Part shown: positions 52,466-61,547 of the stretch, piece by piece
Layout of the letters: each line of letters starts with the position of its first letter
Numbering within the stretch: the first letter of the stretch is position 1
NCBI GenBank assembly: GCA_040766745.1
Contig: JAXGPX010000002.1
Coordinates: forward strand, 629,425 to 693,424
Length of the DNA: 64,000 nt
Source of the DNA: JAXGPX01 sp040766745
GTDB lineage: Bacteria; Bacillota; Sulfobacillia; Fermentithermobacillales; Fermentithermobacillaceae
Direction of reading: 5' to 3'
Notes under the pieces: generated by a model
Told to the model about the DNA's origin: nothing
Seen by the model: only the letters and a program-made list of their open reading frames with translations
The model's database searches: none
Program-made: the position numbers and the translations under genes

Positions 52466-52875
52466 TATCACCTCCTATGTATGGTTTGCACTGCAAGCTA
52501 GCAAGGTCCCACAGCCTTTTAGGCCGGCAATATGAGTTTCTGATCTCGCACTGCTGCATACTGCAAGATAGCCTCATACCGTAAGATTGGATCCCGGCAT
52601 TGCCTTAGGTTAAAGGAACTCTCTAGGCCTACACTGGAACATGTTATGTAAACCGATAGGTGGAGGTGACTGGATTGAAGAGTACTTTGTGGGCAGAGGC
52701 CTTCAGTTAGAAGGAACGCCGGGCTATCCGGCTGAGAAATGGGTTGAGTGCCGGAATATCCGGCGTCCGCCCAAGAATGCGCCGGGTTACGCGGCACCCA
52801 TAAGGAGATTGTTACCGGCAAGTCTTATCATGCTGTGCGACGTGGATTGACTGTGCGGCACCCACAAGGAGATGG
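52466..52875. repeat. Gene-free region with GCCGG palindromes and a 25-bp direct repeat
   Basis: Palindromes GCCGGGCTATCCGGC (52718-52732) and GCCGGAATATCCGGC (52750-52764) lie 32 bases apart, with another GCCGGGTTACGCGGC-like unit near 52781. A 25-bp sequence GCGGCACCCA(T/C)AAGGAGAT(T/G)GTTAC occurs at 52791-52815 and 52855-52879; the second copy runs into the stop of the next gene. Frames across this region (about 70 and 100 codons) are repeat-derived and not accepted as genes. Confidence 0.6.
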
Positions 52876-53412
52876 TTACTTGCCAATTTCATCCCAGTAG
52901 AGGAACGACTCAGCAAGTTCGCGCATGCACCCTGGCTTATCCATAGCCTCAGTTGATGCCTTGAGCCTCACCAAGCTTAGTGTAAGGTTCACAATATCGT
53001 CTTTTGCCACTCCCATCTGGATTCGAGGAATCACAATAGCCCATGCCTTTCTTGCGTTCTCTATATGAGTGAGTGCTTGTGCCCAGTCTTCAGCCACGAT
53101 GCTATTTTGAGCCAGCTCAAGGTGCTGCAATATGTTATCTTCCGATCCTCTTGGGCCTTTCAGGAAAGTGGTCAGGTTCAGGATAGCTGCAAAGGACATA
53201 AGCACTATGATGGGAATGGCAAATGGGACTATGCGTCTAGCCATGATAGAAAGGTAGCCCCATTGCTTGTTCTTGGGCTTGGGTTTCTGTTTTCGAGATG
53301 GCCGGCGCGTGGGATGCTTTGCTTTTCCATGGTCTTTCTTAGGCTGTTTGCTGCTGGAGTTGACTTGGTTTTTCTCAGTGGGAGCGGCCCGGTTCGAGTG
53401 ATTTTTTGCCAT
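52876..53412 (-). CDS. DUF4363-like membrane-anchored protein
   Basis: About 178 aa. The first 50 residues are very basic and Lys/Pro/Gln-rich. They are followed by one membrane helix (RIVPFAIPIIVLMSFAAILNL) and a helical extracytoplasmic part (HLELAQNSIVAEDWAQALTHIENARKAW). That part and the position just after a YetF/DUF421 gene match DUF4363 proteins, which commonly accompany it. The long basic leader is unusual. ATG 53412 is preferred; the frame is open to 53463. Confidence 0.65.
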   Translation of the reverse strand: MAKNHSNRAAPTEKNQVNSSSKQPKKDHGKAKHPTRRPSRKQKPKPKNKQWGYLSIMARRIVPFAIPIIVLMSFAAILNLTTFLKGPRGSEDNILQHLELAQNSIVAEDWAQALTHIENARKAWAIVIPRIQMGVAKDDIVNLTLSLVRLKASTEAMDKPGCMRELAESFLYWDEIGK

Positions 53413-53425
53413 GCTCCATTTCCAC

Positions 53426-54160
53426 CTACTTTTTCTGTGGCTTGATCGGGTCTGATATGTCAACAGGGCTTGTCACGTGATCCTTATATGTATCTACATA
53501 GAGATTGCCTGAGGTATCCAATGTTGCCAGGAACACTTCACTCGGGTCATGTATTCCTTTCTTTCTGAGTTCCTTCTTCAGCCATTTCCGGTCTAGGTGA
53601 ACCTGGTCCAGGTTTGAGTCAACAATTATGCCGTCGTATATGAGTTCTGTTGTAATACCCTGGTACTCGGTGGGTATGTTCATATCTTTAGGGGTAACCG
53701 GTTGGTGCTGAGATTTGAGCAGCACAGAGATACGGCCTTTGGTTTCAAGCACAGCAAACTCAACTTGAGCCAGGTCGAATACGCCAAGGAGCCTCAGTTC
53801 CTCAAGCAAGTCTGATACCCTGTATCTGGTTCCTCGCAAGGCAGTCTCCATTATCTGGCCGTTCATGATTACTACAGTTGGTTCGCCGTCTATGTACTTT
53901 GAGGCCCACCGCCATTTCATTGCTACCACTTGAAGGAGAAATACCAAGGCGGCCCAGATGAAGAGTCCGAAAAACTGGGGCCATGCCCTGACGCTTACGT
54001 CAACTGTCATGGAAGCGGCTATTGAGCCTATCGTAATACCTGCTACATAGTCGAAGAACGTCATCTGGCTTATCTGCTGCTTGCCTAGAATTCTGGTGAA
54101 TATGAGAAGTGAGAAGAAACTCATAATGCCCCTCACAGAGACAACCAGTACTTCATTCAA
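53426..54160 (-). CDS. YetF/DUF421 membrane protein
   Basis: 244 aa. Two or three N-terminal helices with the family motif RILGKQQISQMTFFDYVAGITIGSIAA are followed by a cytoplasmic domain starting YIDGEPTVVIMNGQ. B. subtilis relatives (YetF, YkjA) are linked to spore germination and stress resistance; exact function is unknown. AGGATTTGA precedes the ATG. In operon with the DUF4363-like gene, 13 bases apart. Confidence 0.88.
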   Translation of the reverse strand: MNEVLVVSVRGIMSFFSLLIFTRILGKQQISQMTFFDYVAGITIGSIAASMTVDVSVRAWPQFFGLFIWAALVFLLQVVAMKWRWASKYIDGEPTVVIMNGQIMETALRGTRYRVSDLLEELRLLGVFDLAQVEFAVLETKGRISVLLKSQHQPVTPKDMNIPTEYQGITTELIYDGIIVDSNLDQVHLDRKWLKKELRKKGIHDPSEVFLATLDTSGNLYVDTYKDHVTSPVDISDPIKPQKK

Positions 54161-54649
54161 ATCCTAAACCACCTCGAGTTGGTGCAGTATATTGTGTTAA
54201 TGGCATTCTGCCCCAGTGAACCTTGCTTTTTGACCCACTGCATCCAGGCCGGCAAGAAGGGCTGAACCGTTCGAGACTCTTGAGAGCCTTCTGACTTGCC
54301 CCTCATAGGTTTTCCAAAGAGGGCAGGCGAAATTACGGCAGAGATTGAGAGACGGCCCTCCACTGGATACATCATAGGCAGAATGGGCTAAAGGTCCTAT
54401 GTGTTCTTGTCGATACCACTTATGTACAAGCTGCGTATGAGGTAAGGTTCGGTCTAGTGTCACGGGGCTTTCCTGATTGACGCGATAGGTCGCTTGCCGT
54501 TAGGCCGTGCAACTTACATAATGCAGGTTACATGCACGTTCAGGCAGGTGTTGTTGGTTCGATTTCTCGTTTGCTGAAGAACTACGGTGCAAATTCAACA
54601 TAATCCTAGAAGACCTGGGATCAAATCAAAGTATACAGGAGGTACAGAC
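54161..54649. other. Divergent intergenic region upstream of the glycosylation cluster
   Basis: 489 bases without a convincing gene; minus-strand frames of 72 and 88 codons lack ribosome binding sites. A plus-strand promoter candidate is TTGCCG (54494-54499), 17 bases, CATAAT (54517-54522). Around its -10 the sequence TGCAnnTTACAT occurs twice with a 14-bp period (54508 and 54522), a possible operator. Confidence 0.45.
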
Positions 54650-55372
54650 GTGGATAACGAAGAATGCGTACGCTCCAATTCTGCAGAGGATAAAGAAGTA
54701 GCTGGCTCCGAGCAGTACCTAAAAGGCTGTTTGGAGGGAGTGTCCCTTTATCTCTCGAAATGGCCTGCTGAAATCCGAGTGGCCCGGGAGGCCGCAGACG
54801 GAGTGTGGCAGGTGTTGCCCCAGATAGAGATTATCCGGCCGCTAAGTATCGGATATTACGTATTTGAAAGGCCAAGTGAGGAGATTTTAGCTAGACTGCG
54901 AGACCAGATAACCTATTTGCTTGACGCAGGGCACAAGGTTACTGTTTTCAGCCGGGGCAGTGACGGTTCGGTGTTTGAGTCCTGGTTTGACAGTGACGCT
55001 CCTGAAAAGCTGCCGGAGAGATTTGAACATGTGGCCATACCCCACGATACCGCTCTTTCAAAGTCGTTATCTGATCAGGAAGTTATCATTGGGACCTCGT
55101 GGAAGGCCCTGTGGGACCTAATGTTATGTACCACTGCCGAACCTGTTGCGTTTGAATTCGAAGAGAGACCGTTTAATCTCTTCAATGATCCCATGGCTTT
55201 TGGGAGCATGATGGAACTTCCTGTGTCCATGGCATGTGTATCAGAACCGGTTCTCAATACGTTGCTCCTTTATGGGCGCAATTCGCTGGTACTGTCTTCC
55301 AATGAAGATGCTGAGAGAGTTATTTCTATGTTTGGCAGGATGCGCAGGCAGAGCGGAAAGAAGACAACCTGA
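54650..55372 (+). CDS. Unassigned protein with glycosyltransferase-like N-terminal motif
   Basis: 240 aa. The centre has IGYYVFERPSEEIL ... YLLDAGHKVTVFSRG, the strand-helix-strand typical of the N-terminal half of GT-B glycosyltransferases, but the C-terminal donor-binding half is absent. A comparable segment (ALVLSDYLIDAGHTVHLVSR) starts the large protein encoded next. GTG 54650 with AGGAGG 8 bases upstream is preferred. Role is probably in the same glycan pathway; a scaffolding or accessory function is possible. Confidence 0.5.
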   Translation: MDNEECVRSNSAEDKEVAGSEQYLKGCLEGVSLYLSKWPAEIRVAREAADGVWQVLPQIEIIRPLSIGYYVFERPSEEILARLRDQITYLLDAGHKVTVFSRGSDGSVFESWFDSDAPEKLPERFEHVAIPHDTALSKSLSDQEVIIGTSWKALWDLMLCTTAEPVAFEFEERPFNLFNDPMAFGSMMELPVSMACVSEPVLNTLLLYGRNSLVLSSNEDAERVISMFGRMRRQSGKKTT

Positions 55373-55450
55373 TTGCCATCCTTGTTTGGTTTGATATTGC
55401 TGAGTAACTGGTAAGTCAGGCCTAAACTTAGTTTTCGGGGGAGACATTTA

Positions 55451-58366
55451 ATGCAGGATTCAAGAGATTGCAGTGAACTAGATTTTCTGCAAGATATTTC
55501 GCTCAAAGACTATCTAGCTGAGGCTCGTCGGAAAGAGAACGTGGCCTCAGTGCTTTTCCTATCTTTGGACAAACATGCAGAGGCTCGAAAAGCCCGGGCC
55601 GAGAAGACTGATTCCATAATGTATGAGAGATTGGGAAGGCTTGCCGGGACGGTGTGTGCACAGGAAAACAATAGAGGGGTAAATACGGCTTCGCCAAGCA
55701 GCAAAATCAGACCCAGAGATGTCTGGCTTGTAGGTGCCGAACTGTCAGCGATGATGACTCAAGCCTTAGTCTTGTCTGATTACCTAATTGATGCCGGACA
55801 CACCGTTCATCTTGTATCGCGGTTGCATCCGGAGAAGGTACATGAGTACATGAAAGAGTTCGAAACACAGTCTTACCTTGGCATGGCGGCCGGAAAGACC
55901 AAGCCGGGCAGCTCATATGTGGCTCTAAATGCCGAACAGGGCCCCTGGCCGGCTAATGAACTCACAGGTTCCGCTGCAGAAGATTCAGATGTTTTCACTG
56001 TGAAGGATCTGTTATCGCCGGATTCTCTTCTGGGTACACTTTGTGCCAAAGAGAACTTCCATTATCATTACGTTCGCCCTCTGGAGCACTATTCGGACTT
56101 CATAAGCCGCAAGCGAAAGGTGAATGTTATATCGTTCTACCTGCCCCTTTCAGCTAGTTTGTTGCTAAATGGAATCAAGCATGTTTGCATGGTGAACTCG
56201 CTTGACGACCTCGAAGTAGTGGGTAAATGTGGCAGTCAGAAAGTCGATACGGGCCTTTTGGCATACATGCCAGACATTATTGTTTCGTGGGATTGGGATG
56301 GTTGGAATTTACACCGGGCTGATAATCCTTTGGTTGGATCCAATAACTCGGAAGTAGTTGCGATGTTAGGCCAGGAACTTATGGGACAGGCTGGTTCAAG
56401 GGAGCGGCTTGAAACACGTAACAGGAAGGTTAGCCCTACCACACCGGCTACAGTTGAGCATATTTTGGGAGGGCGATTTCCGCCACTTGCACCGTCTCCT
56501 GGCTTACCAACATTGTCAGCTTGCATGATAGTCAAAGACGAAGCCGGAATCATTGAAGACTGTCTTTTCTCTCTCATTTCTGTGGCCGATGAAGTGATAG
56601 TGAATGATACAGGCTCTCAAGATGATACTCTTGAGATAGCCAGGGCATTTGGAGCGAAATGTTTCGAGACCCAGTGGGAGAACGACTTTGCAAAGGCGAG
56701 AAACGACTCTATTGAGAGGGCGCATTGCAAGTACATTTTGACCATAGATGCAGATGAAAGGGTTTCAAAGGACAGCCGTCCTAAAGTGAAACTGGAGCTG
56801 TTGAAAGGTGCCGAAGCTTACCTGGTTCGAATTTCGGAGATCAGAGGTTCAATTTCTACGGACATTGGTGCTATTATTCGGATTTTCACCAACAGGCCCT
56901 CCCATAGATACACGGGAAAAGTGCACGAACAAGTAGCCATGTCCATTAAGGGACAGACATTCAATACTTCGTTGAGCCTGGATCATGTGGGGTACAATCC
57001 TGTGATATCTACCATTAAGCAGAAGCGTAAGCGCAATGTTGATCTGCTGCTAAAGGAGCATTATGAAGAGGATTCCGATTTGGGAAAGGAGTACTTGCTT
57101 TTTCAGGCCGGTACAGAGATGCTGTTTAGCGACGATTGTGTGAACGGTTTGACCTGTCTGAAGCAAGCCTACGATATCACGCTTGTTAATGCACCCTTCC
57201 GCCCCACGATTGCCCTGCGAATCGCAGATGCCTATCTGGTATTGGATAGAGTCGATGATATTGTCACCTTTGCGTCGGAGGTACTGGATGATTACCCTGA
57301 CTTCATAGAGTTTGCTCTTAAAGTGGCCGGGATTATGGCCGGTAAAGGAAGATTTGATGAGGCTAACGACTTACTTGAAGGAGTCAAGCTCCAATCTTCA
57401 AGTGTCATTCTTCCCAGGTCTGAAGGCGTAGACACTTTCATGCTCCAAACTGTCCTTGCCCAGATTCAGATTGGGAAAGAAAACAAAGACAAGGCTTTTG
57501 GCCATATAGTTAATGCCTTAAGGTTGAACCCTGATTACGGTCCCGCCCAAAGGCTGCTTTGTTTGAACTGGCCTGAGAAGTTGGTCGAAGTACTGAAGCA
57601 GGTTAACCCGAAGTCTGTCCGTCCGGTCGTGGAGCAATATATCGTGCTAAATAAACTAAGTGAGGCTGAGGAACTTGCGGTTTCATTTGGGGATAGTTCC
57701 GCTCTGGGGGAAGTCAGGGTTTTACAGAGCGATTATGCTGAGGCAGCCAGGTGTCTTCTGAGTAGTGGGGACGTATGGGATCGCCGGCGAGGCTTGATAT
57801 TGATAGGCACAGGACTGGCTGAGGGATTACCCGGGCTGGATAATCTTCGTGACAGCTTAGTGGATAGGGTTCTGCAGGGTTTACCCTGCAAGATCGGTGA
57901 AGTAGAAGACGTATGCAAGATTCTGGGTTTCCTGCTTGATATCAGGGCTATGGACAAGTTTTTTGCTGCCGCCCGATCGCTAGATTCCATTTCCAGGGGA
58001 AGCGTTCTAGTTGGGAATATCCTTTATGAACACGGGCATTGCAGCTTGGCATACAGGGTGCTAAAAGGAGTGGCCAAAGGCGATATCGAAGTTGATACTC
58101 TACTATTAGGTATCTGCCAAACACTTGGGTTATACGACGAATCCCGGTCACATTATGAAATGATTAGGACTGTGCGAAGTTTAACTTCCAATGAGTACGT
58201 AAAGTATGTCGAGGTATTGAGTAAACTAAGGAAATTCGACGAGGCCGGTTGGCTGCTAGGTGAAGCTGTAGATGCTTATCCTGAGAATAAAGCCATAGGC
58301 GAGATGTACGCTTTGTTTGGCAAGATGATGCCTGATGTACTCAGCAATCCTTCTGCCGGTAAGTGA
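55451..58366 (+). CDS. Large multidomain protein: GT-B-like N-domain, GT2 glycosyltransferase, TPR tail
   Basis: 971 aa. Residues 90-300 resemble a GT-B acceptor half. Around residue 355 a GT2/GT-A domain starts (LSACMIVKDEAGIIEDCLFSL) with DEVIVNDTGSQDDTLEIA and the metal motif TIDADERVS. From about residue 540 to the end are helical repeats of TPR type (AFGHIVNALRLNPDYGPAQ). Such GT2-TPR proteins commonly glycosylate flagellin or other surface proteins, and a flagellin gene follows in convergent orientation. No signal peptide, so cytoplasmic. Start is ATG 55451 with a GGGGGAG site. Confidence 0.78.
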   Translation: MQDSRDCSELDFLQDISLKDYLAEARRKENVASVLFLSLDKHAEARKARAEKTDSIMYERLGRLAGTVCAQENNRGVNTASPSSKIRPRDVWLVGAELSAMMTQALVLSDYLIDAGHTVHLVSRLHPEKVHEYMKEFETQSYLGMAAGKTKPGSSYVALNAEQGPWPANELTGSAAEDSDVFTVKDLLSPDSLLGTLCAKENFHYHYVRPLEHYSDFISRKRKVNVISFYLPLSASLLLNGIKHVCMVNSLDDLEVVGKCGSQKVDTGLLAYMPDIIVSWDWDGWNLHRADNPLVGSNNSEVVAMLGQELMGQAGSRERLETRNRKVSPTTPATVEHILGGRFPPLAPSPGLPTLSACMIVKDEAGIIEDCLFSLISVADEVIVNDTGSQDDTLEIARAFGAKCFETQWENDFAKARNDSIERAHCKYILTIDADERVSKDSRPKVKLELLKGAEAYLVRISEIRGSISTDIGAIIRIFTNRPSHRYTGKVHEQVAMSIKGQTFNTSLSLDHVGYNPVISTIKQKRKRNVDLLLKEHYEEDSDLGKEYLLFQAGTEMLFSDDCVNGLTCLKQAYDITLVNAPFRPTIALRIADAYLVLDRVDDIVTFASEVLDDYPDFIEFALKVAGIMAGKGRFDEANDLLEGVKLQSSSVILPRSEGVDTFMLQTVLAQIQIGKENKDKAFGHIVNALRLNPDYGPAQRLLCLNWPEKLVEVLKQVNPKSVRPVVEQYIVLNKLSEAEELAVSFGDSSALGEVRVLQSDYAEAARCLLSSGDVWDRRRGLILIGTGLAEGLPGLDNLRDSLVDRVLQGLPCKIGEVEDVCKILGFLLDIRAMDKFFAAARSLDSISRGSVLVGNILYEHGHCSLAYRVLKGVAKGDIEVDTLLLGICQTLGLYDESRSHYEMIRTVRSLTSNEYVKYVEVLSKLRKFDEAGWLLGEAVDAYPENKAIGEMYALFGKMMPDVLSNPSAGK

Positions 58367-58458
58367 TAACTTCTAAGCTAAGTGGTTCCATGCAGGTTGT
58401 TGCTGCTACGCTTAGGCTATCGACCAGTAATGTATATTCGGAATAGGCATCGAAAAAC

Positions 58459-58504
58459 GAGAAGCCCTTCACCCCTTATAAGGAGTCAAGGGCCTCTTAT
58501 TTTC
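58459..58504. terminator. Bidirectional terminator between the glycosyltransferase and flagellin genes
   Basis: GAGAAGCCCTT pairs with AAGGGCCTCTT around an inner CCTTATAAGG palindrome. ATTTTCG follows on the plus strand and GTTTTTCG on the minus strand. It serves the two convergent genes. Confidence 0.75.
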
Positions 58505-58599
58505 GCTTGAATCCTATCTTTACGTTCCTCTTCGCCCGATCGCTGATTCTCTCCAAATATAGAGGGGGATTGCTCCCCCTTCTTACTTTCTAAGTGTTT

Positions 58600-59397
58600 T
58601 CACTGAAGAAGATTCAGTACTGACTGCGGCCTTATGTTGGCCTGGGCTAACATGGCAGTACCTGCTTGGAGCAATATCTGATGGCGTGTGAAACTAGCCA
58701 TTTCAAGTGCCATGTCGACGTCTCTAATTCTGGATTCCGCGGCTGCAAGGTTTTCGGCAGCAGTGTTCAGATTGTTGATGGTGTGTTCAAGCCTGTTCTG
58801 CAGTGCACCAAGATCAGCCCGTTGTGTTGCAACACTGTTGATAGCGGCGTCGAGTGAGGCTATGGCATTGTCAGCGGTAATGGATAGGCTAGCAATGCTC
58901 AAATCGGAAGCTGCCATACTAGAAATGCTAAATCCAATTGCCGCATCCGAATTGGCGCCTATCAGAAGGGTTGTACTGAGGCTTCCATTCAACAGGATTT
59001 TGTTATTGAAACTAGTTTTAGAAGCTATTCTGTCTACTTCGGCCAGAAGCTGGGTAACTTCCTTTTGGATAGCTACTTGATCTCCATTTTCCATTGTTCC
59101 GTTGGCAGCTTGGACAGCAAGTTCTCTCATTCTCTGAAGAATGGAGTGGGTTTCATTCAAAGCTCCCTCTGCAGTCTGAATCAATGAGATGCCATCTTGA
59201 GCATTTCTGGTTGCCTGCCTTAGACCGGAAATCTGTGCTCTCATCTTCTCAGAGATGGCCAAGCCGGCTGCGTCATCAGCGGCTCTGTTAATACGGTAAC
59301 CCGAGGACAGTTTCTCCAGTGACTTTGCCATCAGGTTGTCGGTCACTGAAAGGTTTTTCCACGCATTTAGCGCAGAAATGTTTGTGTTGATTCTCAT
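58600..59397 (-). CDS. hag: Flagellin, short form
   Basis: Filament subunit of 265 aa. N-terminal D0/D1: MRINTNISALNAWKNL, SSGYRINRAADDAAGLAISEKMR, GISLIQTAEGALNE. C-terminal D1/D0: ALQNRLEHTINNL, AAESRIRDVDMALEMASFTRHQILLQAGTAMLAQANIRPQSVLNLLQ. The central variable region is short (about 60 residues, Ser/Ala-rich), which leaves few exposed sites for glycans. ATG 59397 with GGGAGG is used. Flanked on both sides by glycosyltransferase genes. Confidence 0.96.
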   Translation of the reverse strand: MRINTNISALNAWKNLSVTDNLMAKSLEKLSSGYRINRAADDAAGLAISEKMRAQISGLRQATRNAQDGISLIQTAEGALNETHSILQRMRELAVQAANGTMENGDQVAIQKEVTQLLAEVDRIASKTSFNNKILLNGSLSTTLLIGANSDAAIGFSISSMAASDLSIASLSITADNAIASLDAAINSVATQRADLGALQNRLEHTINNLNTAAENLAAAESRIRDVDMALEMASFTRHQILLQAGTAMLAQANIRPQSVLNLLQ

Positions 59398-59423
59398 GCT
59401 TCTACCTCCCTGTAGAATTGGAT

Positions 59424-59472
59424 TCCGCATCCCTGCGGAGTTCGAGCCTGGTCATCCTTGGCAGCCAGGCTC
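59424..59472 (-). promoter_or_regulatory. Two hairpins in the flagellin leader
   Basis: GAGCCTGG (59444-59451) pairs with CCAGGCTC (59465-59472), and TCCGCA (59424-59429) pairs with TGCGGA (59434-59439). They lie 27 to 75 bases upstream of the flagellin ATG and may stabilise the mRNA or control translation. I found no convincing sigma-28 promoter. Confidence 0.5.
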
Positions 59473-59589
59473 AGAGGTTTTACCTCAATTACTCAATCGA
59501 TAGCAATTCTTTGCGAATGTAGTGATTTTGCCTAAATGAGTCTAAAGACCTAAATAGCTAAGACTGTGGACTAAGGTCTACCCCGATAT

Positions 59590-61302
59590 TTGTCGACAAG
59601 AAAGTATAGTAACTCGGTAGAGAGAGTGATCAAATTGCCGACAAGTTGGTATCAAGCAATTCCGCCCATCATGGATCTGGTCGTAGCAGAAAAGCCGCAG
59701 TCTATCTTAGACATCGGCATTGGATTCGGAAAGTTCGGGATGCTCATACGGGACACCCTTGAAATCCCATTTGAGCGATATGAAAAGCAACAGTGGGAAA
59801 TCAGGCTCGATGGTATTGAGATTTTCGAACCCTACAAAAACCCTGTTCATCAATATATGTACGATAATGTCTATTACTCAGATATTTTGGATGTAATCGA
59901 TAAACTGCCAAAATACGATGTCATCCTTCTTGTTGACGTGATAGAACACCTAAGTAAAGACGAAGGCCAAACTTTGATTGGCCAATTGTTGTCACATACG
60001 AACAAGGCGCTAATTGTGTCGACACCGCTATATCCTGAAGTGCAGGTTGATTATCTAGGCAATAAACATGAACAACATAAAAGTAGATGGACAATACTAG
60101 ACCTATCTGGCTTCAATCACTCTCGTCAGCTTGTGAAACTAGGCAATAATGCGGCTCAAATATACGTAATCAGGCCACGTAAAAATTTCACGGGTAATAC
60201 GGAGACAAGCGTGGTGGATACGACTCATGGGCCTTGTGTGGACGCGAAAAGGCCCATGACCATAGGATATGTATTACCTCATAAACACCTAACCGGTGGC
60301 GTAAAAATGCTTCTTGAGCAGATGAGATTCATGCGGAAAATGGGGAACTATGTCTATGCCTTTGGGGCAGGAGGATCCGAAGAGCCAGTGTTGCCAGACT
60401 GGTACAAAGTTACGGTGGACAAAGAAGTCTTGGTACCTAAGGAGATGACCTATAGTGATCATGTCAAGGAATGTGATGTAATAATAGCTGGATGGATTGG
60501 TCAACTCCCCCAATTGGTGAATAGTAAAGTCCCTGTAGTTTACTGGGAGCAGGGGCACGAGTGGTTGTTTGGAGAGGGTATAACCAGGGAAATCGAGGAA
60601 TATCTAGAGAGTTGCTATCATCAACCGTGCTACTTGGCTTCAGTATCTCCGATTGTATCCAAAATCATTGAGACAAGGTATGGCCGTAAGGCAACAGTCC
60701 TGTCAAATGGAATCGATACGGATTTCTATTATCCTGGCAAGAAGAACAATGATAGTACAATTTTGCTGGTTGGAAATCCGTTTCTGGATTTTAAGGGATT
60801 TGATGTAGCCATAAGAGCTCTTTGCATGGTTAAGGCGGCCGGTTATGACTTTAAAGTAACATGGGTTTGTCAGACCAAGCCTTCTATCGACGAATTGCCT
60901 TTCCCAATTGAATATATTGTTGACGCCCCACAGGCCCAACTAGCGGAAGCATACCGGATTTCAGATGTCTTTATGTTTACGTCATGGTATGAAGGATTTG
61001 GCATGCCTCCATTGGAAGCCATGGCTTCCGGAGTGCCTGTGGTGACAACTGCTTGCGGAGGGATACAGAGTTATGTTCGTCCAGGTTTCAATGCTTTGGT
61101 AGCCGAGCCAGGCGATGCAAATGCCCTGGCTTCATCTCTCATATGTCTTCTGAAGCACGAAGATGCCAGGCGGGTGCTTGGAGCAAATGGACGGCAAACC
61201 GCTTTACGTTTTGATTTGTCTAGAATGGTTTCAGTGGTTGATGCTTACCTCAGATCGGTAATAGATTCTTGGAGAAGTGCATCCCGAAATGTTCGAGACT
61301 AG
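59590..61302 (+). CDS. Methyltransferase-glycosyltransferase (GT4) fusion
   Basis: 570 aa. The N-terminal class I SAM methyltransferase has ILDIGIGFGKFGML (motif I, around 39-52), an acidic GIEIFEP loop and LLVDVIEHLSKDEG. From about residue 222 a GT-B glycosyltransferase follows: GYVLPHKHLTGGVKMLLEQ, VLSNGIDTDFYYP, and the GT4 donor site SWYEGFGMPPLEAMASGVPVVTT. Likely builds or methylates a flagellin glycan, given the divergent flagellin gene 192 bases away. TTG 59590 and TTG 59635 are both possible starts; neither has a strong ribosome binding site. Confidence 0.8.
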   Translation: MSTRKYSNSVERVIKLPTSWYQAIPPIMDLVVAEKPQSILDIGIGFGKFGMLIRDTLEIPFERYEKQQWEIRLDGIEIFEPYKNPVHQYMYDNVYYSDILDVIDKLPKYDVILLVDVIEHLSKDEGQTLIGQLLSHTNKALIVSTPLYPEVQVDYLGNKHEQHKSRWTILDLSGFNHSRQLVKLGNNAAQIYVIRPRKNFTGNTETSVVDTTHGPCVDAKRPMTIGYVLPHKHLTGGVKMLLEQMRFMRKMGNYVYAFGAGGSEEPVLPDWYKVTVDKEVLVPKEMTYSDHVKECDVIIAGWIGQLPQLVNSKVPVVYWEQGHEWLFGEGITREIEEYLESCYHQPCYLASVSPIVSKIIETRYGRKATVLSNGIDTDFYYPGKKNNDSTILLVGNPFLDFKGFDVAIRALCMVKAAGYDFKVTWVCQTKPSIDELPFPIEYIVDAPQAQLAEAYRISDVFMFTSWYEGFGMPPLEAMASGVPVVTTACGGIQSYVRPGFNALVAEPGDANALASSLICLLKHEDARRVLGANGRQTALRFDLSRMVSVVDAYLRSVIDSWRSASRNVRD

Positions 61303-61547
61303 CGCAGAAATTATAATACGCAATATCAAAGCAAAGGTTGTCGATTGCCCGTCTCAGGTTGCTCTGAATGACGAGCAAAGTTCTTTTTCTCCATGCTCAC
61401 ATTGGGTTAATCTAATCAAGAGATAGGATACAATCAGGAGTAGCAGCCCTAATCGTTCCCACTAAGGAAGTTATGGAATACGACCAGCTCAACCAACAAA
61501 AACTCGGTATTGCAGTGTCAACATCAGTCTCAAAGGAGGATGCCTGC

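Noticed and set aside
52519..52850. Two overlapping frames (100 and 69 codons) on opposite strands
   Set aside because: Both are translations of the GCCGG palindromes and direct repeats.
54197..54463. 88-codon minus-strand frame
   Set aside because: No ribosome binding site, odd composition, and it lies in a divergent promoter region.
59398..59589. Sigma-28 promoter for flagellin
   Set aside because: A TAAA-n16-GCCAAGGA match exists on the minus strand but fits the consensus poorly; not reported as a promoter.
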